Below, piece by piece: positions 48,383-58,900 of a stretch of 64,000 nucleotides of DNA (positions within the stretch are counted from its first letter, which is position 1; each line of letters opens with the position of its first letter). The translations under genes were made by a program, and so were the position numbers. The stretch comes from Kryptolebias marmoratus (taxonomy: Eukaryota; Chordata; Actinopteri; Cyprinodontiformes; Rivulidae), in NCBI RefSeq assembly GCF_001649575.2, contig NC_051431.1:23604822-23668821 (forward strand), read 5' to 3'. The notes beneath the pieces are model-generated. The model was given only the letters and a program-made list of their open reading frames with translations. It was not told the DNA's origin and made no database searches.

Positions 48383-48995
48383 TAAAGGTCTAGCATTCAT
48401 TTAAAGAATGCATATCACCCACCTTTTCGTGACAGAGTTTTAAACCAGAATGGCCTTACGATGAGAAATGAAGTTATAATAGTTTGGGTCAGTCCCTGTA
48501 AACAATGTTATAAACAGTCTCATGCAATAGGGAAACCTTGTAAGACATCGGTATGTGTTAAGAATGACTCTCAGCTACTCAATATCTGTTAATTTGACAA
48601 AGTTTGTTTTGTGTAATTAGCTGCATGGCTATCTTGAACCTCGTTGACTCCAAAATGTTAATTAGTTGTCGATGTATGTCCAATGAATATTTTCTAAAAG
48701 TTTAATTAAAATTTGTCCAGTGGTTCATGAAATAATTTGCAGACAGTATTAACTCTTCAAGTCAACACTAACAGCTTAAGCAAAAAAAAAGTCATGCAGT
48801 ATGACTCAGATACTAACACACCAAATTTTATCTCAACTATGTAAAATTCACTAAGTTTGAGATTATTTTCTGTCGGGTAATGTGGATTGGCTGAGGCAAC
48901 CATATTGATTCGGGGTGACTCCAAATGTAAAGTACATTCAGTGATTGCCATCTCAGAGATTCATTAAAATCAGTGGTTCTTGAGATTTTTTTTTT
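48383..48995 (-). repeat. Palindrome-ended interspersed repeat, copy 7 (reverse)
   Basis: It opens with a decayed palindrome (GCATTCATTTAAAGAATGC) and ATATCACCCACCTTTTCGTG, then ATGAGAAATGAAGTTATAAT and two tandem core units, ending near a GTTCTTGAGAT block and a poly-T run. Confidence 0.68.
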
Positions 48996-49139
48996 TTGCT
49001 AATAGACAGAGACAAAATCCATTATCTCCTTTTCACATTTGGCAGCAAGCAATAACTATATCCATGAATTCAACAGCCAAATTGTCCAAATGGTCAGTTG
49101 GTGTTAAAATAAGCACAGAAATACACAGAACACAATCAA

Positions 49140-49717
49140 ATTTTCAAAATCAAATCGTTTATTCTTCATCCTAATCTCAAGGGTACAACAGAAATGTTCC
49201 TCTGAAGACAATATTCATACAGCTGCAATAAATTAGACAAAAAAAAAAACATTCATGTCTTTTTTCAAAAACAAAGCGACACACAGTGTGAGTCATAAAG
49301 ATATAAAAATATGTACACCACGTTAGCGTCCTTGTGTTTGTCCATACAGGGCCAGTTTGCTCCTGACCGAACAGCTCTGGTGCCGGTTTGCAGACGAAAC
49401 AAAAGGAAGATATCCACACCATAACTTAAAGAATATATATTTCTCTTTATCCACAGCTCAATGATACAAAAGCAGGCAGTTTCTACTGAGAAGACTGTCA
49501 AGAAAAAAAATTTTAAAAAAAAAACGTATGCAATTTTTGCATATTCTGCAGTTTTAAAGAGCTCGCTGAAAGCACTTGAAAAGTGGTCTCTAAAAAAAAA
49601 AAAAAAGAATAGTCAACTTAATCCACAGTGTGACCGAGTTGTGGACTCTGACCAAGAACACAGAAATCCAGCATTGATTTTCATTCAGTGCCTCCAATTA
49701 GAAGATATTTGTGCTTC
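49140..49717 (-). other. mpzl3: mpzl3-like 3' UTR with polyadenylation signal
   Basis: AATAAA on the - strand at 49163-49158, about 560 bases after the stop, is the first canonical signal and is followed by a T-rich/G-containing stretch. The UTR holds poly-A/poly-T tracts and no repeat of note. Confidence 0.6.
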
Positions 49718-49798
49718 CTAAACTCCAGACTCCATATAGTGTTCATCTCTGGGAGGCCTCTTCTTCAGGCTGTAGTAATCCAGCTCGTCTTCAGAGTC
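49718..49798 (-). CDS. mpzl3: mpzl3-like exon 6: C-terminal tail and stop
   Basis: Acceptor gtctcttcag. It reads DSEDELDYYSLKKRPPRDEH then YMESGV and TAG at 49720-49718. LDYYSL fits the ITIM consensus (I/V/L/S-x-Y-x-x-L/V), and the last residues fit a class I PDZ ligand. The human MPZL3 end is different, so this tail is the main doubt in naming the gene. Confidence 0.75.
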   Translation of the reverse strand, partial: DSEDELDYYSLKKRPPRDEHYMESGV

Positions 49799-52700
49799 CT
49801 GAAGAGACCAGGAGAGGAAACAGTCAGTGATACAAAAACTGTACAGTGGGTAAAACTTCTCAGTGTTTTACAAGTCTTCAAGTCTTATAGTTAGACAGAC
49901 AGAAGTGTAAAATGAATTCAGTGAAATGTATCTGGCAGAGATGTCTCATTAAGTTATGCACTGGATGTCATCGTGTTAAAATGTGCCGTTGTGTAATGTA
50001 CCGTCAGATGTAGGTCACAGCATGTGAATCTCTTTACTTGGGCTCCCTGTGGGTGGGTGACATACTCCTCTCTGATGGATGGAGAACAGACAACAAAGGC
50101 TGTTAATTATGACAACAATCAAACCAACAATTATCACAGCAAAGCCCATTTGTGCTGTTCTGACATTTTACTTTAAATGTTTCAAACAGGTGTGGCAGAA
50201 AAATGTTCTTTCAATGTCAACAATTGGCTGTCTGATTTTTTTTTTACTCTGAACTTAAAATAAAACTTCTTCTTAGCCAGAAATGTTTCATAAATGTGAA
50301 GAGAACAATTTCACATTTTGTCTGTTTGATTAAAAGCTAAAGCCAGCAGACGGTTATTGTGAAAACAAGAAAAGCACTCAGTTTAACTAAAAGTTGCAGA
50401 CCTGACTGTCAAATCAAACTGTAGTTGTATTGCACATTTCCTGCATACCCAATGTGCTTTCCAACAAGAACAAAGCTACAATTTGAAATATACATAAAAC
50501 CAATAATGCACATACAAAAACAAACAAACAAAAAAAACCACTTTGGATTTCAGTTCAGGAAAAGTATATTAAAAGAGCTTATACACGAAGACAAAGTCAA
50601 AGTCAAAGTTCTACTGACACATGTTGTAGCTGAAAAATTACATTTAAAAATGAAACAAACGGTAAACTTTTAAAAGCTCCAAATCTTAGAAAGACGACTC
50701 TAAAAGTGAGTCAGTGTCTACAGAGCCTGTGCAGTGACATCATCATTACCCTTTATTTTGCCACGAAGGACACAACTGTCCCTGTACAGTGATCAGCTTC
50801 ATGCATTTAGCATGGTGTCAGTGCACATAATGGGTCATGTTGATATTACTTTTAGGAAAAGACTAAAGAGAGATCACTGAACCACGCCGGAGCTTGAGTT
50901 CTGACGTCTGAACCGGAGCAGGGGGTTGAAACTCTGCACTTCAGGACGGAGGCATTCAGGGACACGAGGAGGCATGTTCAGTGTGTAGCCGGGCCCAGAC
51001 TAGAGTCGGATTCAGGCAGCAGGACGAAAACTGCCGTGGGACATGGGACCAAGAGACACATCACCAAGGCAACAGGAGCGGAGCAGATGGGAGGGAGGGC
51101 TGCCGGGAACGTTGCCAGAAACCTTGTTACTACCTAAACAACTTCTAGTTGGTTAAGTTTATGGTATTACACCACTGCACCAGTCGATCCGAGGACCTCA
51201 GTAAACCATTCAGTTTGTAGCAACAATTCACTGTTGTGGATTTTTGTTTTGTTTTTGAGACGACGGTTTGTCGACAAGATCAGCATTTTGATGATTTTAG
51301 TGAAATTTCTCACTTTGAACACAACATCAACACAAACTAACAAAGGACGCTCGCTGAACAACATGAGGGGTAAACAGGGATCAGGTGATTCTCTGATGTA
51401 ATCTAAACAACCTCTCTAAAGTTTTGCTCACCCGCTGGCCTCAGGATGCTAGGTTCCATTGTTTTAGCTGCCCGACTTAAGTTTAAGCATGCATGGAGTG
51501 TGCTTTTCCGACCTTTTTTGTCTTGAAGACTGACAAAAGACCCTTGTGTCAGTCTCCATTTTGCTGCAGCCCAGAATCCCAGTGAAGCACAGCTGAAAAT
51601 TTAAATTCTATTAAGAATTAAAGTTATGAATTATTAAAGGCCGGTTTTATGACTAATGGATGGCTGTGACCCAGTGGACGAACAGAGACTGGGGTTCCAC
51701 ACACAGCACACTTCAACTAGTGGCTTTATTCTAACTTAAACAACATTCTGATTATTGGGTTTGCAGAAATTATAATTTAATTTTATTTATTTTCCTGTGT
51801 ACCTGTTAGAGCTTATGTAAAAATTCTACTGTGACACTTGAATACCTAACATCAATGTCCTTCAAAACATGGAATAATAGCATAACTTAGTTTTTCGTTG
51901 GTGTCAGAGTTTCCAGAACCTCTGTAAAATAAATAAATAAAAAACCAAGCTGCTCAGTAGTCACCCAAACCAAGTGACTGGGTTTTCAAAAAGGTGCCTA
52001 TTTTCTGTCGTAAAACATAAACCTTAAAACTCAACAAGTAAGATTGACATACAGTACCACCACTGCTTTATTTAAATGTTTACTCTTATTATGATCTCAT
52101 TTGAGTTGGCTTAAAAAGGTTATTTACAAAGCAGTTGTCATATTCATAGTAGGGGGAGACCTATCCATTCTGGATCAAAAATCCCAAGAAGAAAAGTGGT
52201 CAAAAGATAAACTAAAACCATAAAAACTAGCAGTCTATCAACCAGTGAGCGATGCTATGGTGGCTAAACTTTAACTATTTTACGCAAAATTTATTTTAGC
52301 TTATATTAATGACAAACTTTTTTTTTTTACTTTAAATGTAAAGAAGTGGGTCACATCTCAGTGAAAAAAACAAACAAACACTAAAACCAATATAAAAAAG
52401 AACAAAAACTGCCAAAACAAGGATGAACCCTTCCTGAACAATAAGAAAACTAACCACCTAAATAAGTTTGCAATAATGTTCATTTATAGGTACACGCTCA
52501 TATAACATCTATATTCTTGTAAAACACCTGTCAAAAAAGAAACCAGCATCTTATCTGGTACTGATGCACCAAAAGTTGCATTAAAAACCCACCAACTGCA
52601 GGTCCAGGGTTGATTTAAAGCATGTTTCTAAGTCAAGAAGCCAAATATTGACGTCAAGCTTAAATTCTTGTTTAACCTTCATCAAATTAGCAATCCAGAT

Positions 52701-55700
52701 GCAGAATGTATAACTGTCAAAGCCAGCCTTGGCTACGATTATCCCCAGGAGAGCCGCACCAGAGACTGGGAGGATAAATCTACTCACCCCTCTGTGACCT
52801 CTATGGGGGATCTGTAGACCTTTGACTCTTTCTTGGGACAGAGCATCCGTCCAATCAGGACGAGGGTGATGACGCCAGAGGGGAGGACGACGAAGGCGAG
52901 GAGGACAGCAACATCGGAGAAACGTATGCTGGGTGCTGAGGAGGCGGAGTACGTGAGGTCAGAGGTTAAACATCAACATGGTGGTATTCAGCACATTATA
53001 AACTCCTGGTTTTTGTTTTTATTATACGTACAGAAGTAAACTACACACAGATTATTTACAGAATATACAGCAGCTCTACAAATGCTGATGTTTACAAAAA
53101 TCATCAACTGAAGCGGGACAAAACAAATAAAATACATATACTTCTGTAGAACACAAGTTCACCATTTTTAGAAATATGTAGAATTTTTTCATTCTCTGTT
53201 GAATCAGGTGAGATGAGACAAATCATTCATCATATGAGCCTTCAAAAGGATGGTTCAAATTTCTATGTGGGGCTTTGTGGAAAGGTTATAAACAATTAAT
53301 ATCTTGCCTGTTGTAGATGGCTCTGTAAATGACCTCAGTTTGCAGAAAGAGTTTAATTTGGACCTGACGGATGAGGTAAAAGCTAAGCTGAGCAGGACCA
53401 AGACTAAAGTTGATTGTTGTCATCTTAAAACAACTCCAATCCTGAACATTTTATAGTGGTTCATGTTAGTGGTTCAATTAAACACAAACAGAGTTAAATT
53501 TCTGTGAGTGTGGATCCACTTATCTCTGGGAGCTGATCACTCTGCAGATATAATTTAGTTTTTGGTTTTATGATTCTTGGTGCAGTCCTTACCCAGAATT
53601 CCAACGGGCTGTCAAACTGTTCTCTACTCAGTCGGAAATAAATGTGGAGAAAGCTGCTGTGCAGAAGCGCAAAATCACCAAACTCCAAGGATATTATGAA
53701 CATAAACTGCTGTTTGCTTTTTTTCCTCCTCTCCTCATTCATGCAGCATTCAAGTGGCTCAGTGGTCAGGGCCACAATCTTGTAATCCTAAAGCAGCAGA
53801 TTTGAGCCCAGGTTGCGTCAAGAAGAGCATCAGGTGTGAAACAATTGCCAAATCTTTTGTGAGAGTTCGCTCGCTCCGGTGACCCCTGAAGCAGGGAGCA
53901 GCCGAAACAACAGCATTCAAGCTGCAGCTGGAAAATGTAGCTACTGTTTAAACAATCTTGCAGTCTCTTGACAACCAAAGCTGAATTTGTGCACAGTTCA
54001 TAGCGACTTACATGTGCGTCCTCCCCTGCTCTATTTCCACAGCCTGCACAGTGCATACCACTTCCTGTGGGCTGGGGGCTTTTTACAGTTTATACAGAAT
54101 TCTGTGGTTATTTGTAATCACACATAACCACAGAAATCTATCAAAATATTTCTGAATAACTGCAATGAAAAACCTGATGCAGTGTAAAGGTTTATAAAAT
54201 AGTGCACGCATCCATGTGGACAAGCTGTTAGCTTGTCAGTCTGGTCAGATTTAAACCTTTTTTCTCTGAAGTGAGATTGTTTAAAGAGCTATCTACAGCA
54301 GACAAGATATCCATTTTTCATAACCTTTCCGCAGAACCCTATTTCAACAGATTCAAACTATCTCTTAAAATAATCTGTTCAAGTTTAAAACATTTTATAC
54401 AGCCGTTTCCAAAAGAAGCAGTATTCCTGGACAAGCACGTCTCAAACCCACTCCACAGTCCTCTTTTCTGTACAAGAAAAAAGATAAGCCACCACACCTC
54501 CATTAAAGAAGGGCTAACATGCCAAACTCCTCGTTGACTGGGACCTACAACTTTCTGGTTGACTTGCAACTGTTCCCAGGTTGTAATGTATCTCTAAGTA
54601 AGCTTCAACAGAGCTGTTACTTCAGATGCTTTAACACAGATGAGAAAGTAATGTAGATTTTCACTAATCTAAGTATTGGTTACTAATTAACTTGTATCTG
54701 ACGAGTTAGCCTCCTGCAGTAATTACATCAAAGTGTCAACTCTCAGCTGATGAGTTAGAAAGCCTGATAGATTAGAGCCAAAATGCTGACAGCATGATGG
54801 GACTAAACAAAGAGTGAATGGATCTGGTTTAATTTAACACTAATAAAAATATCAAAACAGCTTCCACTGACCTCTGTGCTTGTTTTAAAATGAATCATAT
54901 ATAATTTATCAATGTGAAATCTATTTATCACTGCTGTTAAGCCACAAATGTGCCAAAAAAAGATAAAGCCGAAGGCGTACGGATCAAGACAGGCCTCACT
55001 TCTTGACTCTGAATGAGCGACTACGAAGCATCTTACATTTTGGGGTGACGGTGAGCACAGTGTGAGAGTTCGGAGACCCGTGGACATCAGGAGGGTTTCT
55101 GACTGAGCATGTGAAGGTTCCATTGTCATTCAGCGTGGCGTTGATCAGAGAGATGGAAGCATCCCCGCGTGCTGGGGCTCCCTGCCATTTGATACGACCA
55201 GCGAACTGACCGTCATCTGGAGGAAAAGTATGGGAGGAGAAGTGGAAAAACTGGGAAGAAAGAAAGAAAAAAAAAAAAAACAGACAAAAACATTGTTTTA
55301 TATAAGTTGTGTTTTCTTGATTGGCGAGCAGCCTGTGCAAGACATGTAATGAAGAAGTGCAAAGAGGAGAGGATAAAAAAACAACAACATATATTGTAGA
55401 TTTTTACCAAGTGTGAGAAAAATGACACCTGAAACTGCACAAATAATGAGTTTGCTGACTCAGAGTACATAACAAGACCAGTCACTTCAGAGTATAACTT
55501 GTGTGGAGCAGCAGATGGTGGTGGCATTTTTGTTTTTTTCCCTTTTGGCAAGACTGTTGATAACCGTGAAAGAAGCTCTGTGCTCAGTCCAGAAAAATGT
55601 GAATAAAACTTTTCAACAAACTAAAGCCAAAAGATGTCAGTTTATGGAGGAAAACTCTGCAGATGTTTAAAAAATAAATAAAAAACTGCATTCACTCCCA

Positions 55701-55884
55701 CGTGACACTGACCCAGACCTCTTCAAAACATGACATCCAGAGTGTCGTGTGCATGTGGGTGGAGGAGAATGAAAAGTGCGGCATATATACAATGAACACT
55801 GCATGATATTAGAAAATCAACCAAGTAGGTGTAAAGGATTTCTTTTTTAGTATGCATTATGGCAGATGACTAACAGACTTGGAC

Positions 55885-55978
<94 letters not shown>

Positions 55979-58900
55979 CAGAACTGTTAGATGAAGAGGA
56001 ATTTTTGCAATTAGTCAGCACTGCGTGTGTTCAGTTAGCTTTATAAACCTTTATCTGCCCAGAGAGGATGTTACAGCAGCATGATGTGCTGCTTGTTGGG
56101 CAGCAGGGACACTTTCCATGGCTCACTAGCCATTAAATCAGAGTTAATGGCCCCTTCCCACTGGATGACAACCCATGTTCGGCGTAAAAAAAATAAATAA
56201 ATTAGCCAAAACGAGGTGGTCCTTCCAGGGTGAATATTAGGATCGCAGTAGGCTCTGTATTACATGTGACAGGTTCATAGTGGTTTTGAGCAAGCACAAA
56301 ACTTCCATAGGTTGTGGTAGTTTATTATTGTGGAGGCAGTACATCAGGATCTCGGGTGGAGCATGGTGGCAGTGTGTCCGTGACGTGGGAGTGGCTAATG
56401 CTGGCCTCATGCCCAGGCTACAACCATGATTGGGATAAAGACATGGAAACCACTTAGTGCAGACTTCATACCTGTGCAGGTAACATCATGCTAGCATGGC
56501 ATGATAGCACTTCTATTATGTGTAGCTGTACCCTGATGTGGACATGTAAGGGTACGGCACAGAAGAGGGTCTTAGAGATCTATAAAGTAGCAGGAAAAAC
56601 TTATTTGGCGAATATTAAGAGCATAGGCAGCACGACGGATCAGTGGTTAGCTCTGTTGCCTCACAGCAAGAAGGTCCTGGGTTCAAGCCCCAGGTTGGAC
56701 CCTGTTCTCCTCGTGTTTGTGTGGGATTTCTCCAGGTACTCCGGTTTCCTCCCACAGTCTAAAAACATGCACCTTAGGCTGTCTTGAAAAAGAGATTTGT
56801 GATCTGTGGTATTTGCCTGCTTTAATAAGGGATACTAAATACCTGTGTGGCCCTTTGTTTTTTACTTTGCAGGGATCCAGCAATGTTCAAATAGGTTGTG
56901 AAAAAAAAGAAAGAGAGAGAGAGACTGAAACATTACATTTTTTTTTACAAATGTTTTTGTGAATGTTCATTATTAATATTTAAACATCTAAAGTTGAAAT
57001 TTTCTATATATCTGTTTTAAGCAGCTAATGGAAATCATATTTACAGCAAATTATAAAATATATATTTGGCACAACTGAGTTTAACTTGTTGTTCCAACCC
57101 TCCCCTACTGTCCCAATTCTGTATGTGGCCCCTTTATAAAAAAAAAAAAGTCACCTACCCATGGCCTAAAGTGCACACTATAAAAACCAGCAGATGTTGA
57201 CAACCACCTTTATAACGCCGCCTAACAGTGCCATTAGGGAACACACAATTTTTGTTTAGAAATAGCTACAGAAGACAAAGAAACATTCATGATGACAAAA
57301 CTTAAAAAGGAATCTAACATAAGCGAATGAGAAAAGGCTTACTGTGCTCTTAATTACCTTAACATTTATTGATTTTCCTCACAGGATTCACCAATCATTG
57401 TTCGGCTACTAGAACCATCTTAATTAGCAATTTATTTAATAATTCTGGTCATTCAAGATAAATCACAATCCTGGTTACATAACTGTCTTCATGCAGCTAA
57501 AGAACAGCTTTACAAAACTAACAAAGACGGCATTTTTCTCTAGTTAACTCTCACCATCTGAAAGAGTTGCCTCACTGAGTTTCCATTCTTTTAATGGCTT
57601 TATCTCTTCCCCCCCACCCTACGCCCATGTTTTTAGCTGTACATATCCTACATTGGTTGTGAAATAATTTGATTAGAAAGCCTAAAAGCTAAAGAATCTA
57701 TTTTTACTCACCCTCCTGTATTCATTTCCAGTAAGTTACAGTTACAAGGCGTGCCTCACTGATGCATCACAGCACAGAAGCATCAACCCAGATGGGACTT
57801 ATACAGACACGCTTTTATTGGAAAACCAAGATTTTCACACAAGCCTCGTCAACACTTTGTGAACTCTCGTCAAAAACTTTAATGAAAAATACATAATACA
57901 TACATAACACTAATTACATTTATGCCAAATTCATACTCGAGTGTTAAACCAAACCCCCCCCATTAACAGAAACCATCAACGCAGGGATCAATTCAGCAGC
58001 TTTACCATAAACAGCAGAAGTTTCTGGACGGCTGCGTTTACTGACAAGCACGGGGAACAAATGGGAAGCAAAGAGGAAGCTTTTAGACTCATCTCATTAT
58101 CAAGACAGCACATTTCTAAAACATTTCAGTTCACCATTAGAAAAACGCATACATAAACCGTAGTGGACTCCTGGGTACGGAAGCAGATAATTACTGTATT
58201 TGTTCTTTAACGTCAACAGTGTCTTTCAGAAAGCTGGGAAATCTGAACCAGAAATAAAAGTCTATAAATGCTGTACGTTTTTCCCTTGACAGTGAAAATC
58301 ACAGCATGGTAAAATCTGTGCCTGTTACTGAGCAGAATTCCTTGTTAGAGATGATACTAATGCGTGTTATTGGCTCTGAGTTTTCCTAGAACACCATTAA
58401 TTGAATCAATATGTAACAGAAATGTATCTGCCGTATGTTTGCTTTCAGAAGCCTGTAAAACAATAGACAATCTCAACATAGATAACTGTCCACGGCTTCG
58501 CAATAAAAGCGGCATAAAAGCGAAAGCAAACACAGACCGGCCTGAACAATCACGGAGGCTGATAAATGTTATGGTTTTAAAGCTGCGCGGGCACAATCTG
58601 AGGTTTCTCTCTTGAGCCTGATTGCAGGCATGGTACAAATGAAACTGATTATTCCCGTGTAGCGGTGTTGAGTCTTGTTCAGTCCGGAAATAAACATTTA
58701 ACCCGAAGCACCTTTAAAACTCACGAGAAGCGCTGCAATGCAACTGAGGAAGCCGCTTTCCACTGGGGCCTCAGACAAACAAATCAAGATTTAAAACCAA
58801 GTCTGTTACTGTCTTGACAAAAACTTTTAAACACCAGAATTCAATCATCGAATACTCCAATTAGCATGATTTCCTCACATATACTTGATTGAACAGTCAG

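Larger units (their letters stand above)
41171..49140. other. Intergenic region between gap43 and the mpzl3-like gene
   Basis: No gene seen. It contains GT and CA microsatellites (41658-41686, 41951-41968), a palindrome-ended repeat with a SINE at its end (42546-43205), a long-inverted-repeat element (43851-44490), a Tc1-like fragment joined to a LINE fragment (45955-46600), an RTE LINE tail (46818-47410) and a reverse palindrome-ended repeat (48383-48995). Confidence 0.6.
52936..55036 (-). other. mpzl3-like intron 3
   Basis: Largely taken up by the third long-inverted-repeat element (53235-54352), which itself contains a complete SINE (53755-53910). Confidence 0.6.

Noticed and set aside
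56627..56700. Possible tRNA gene
   Set aside because: A and B boxes are present but the sequence continues into a SINE body shared with other copies, and no complete cloverleaf can be drawn.
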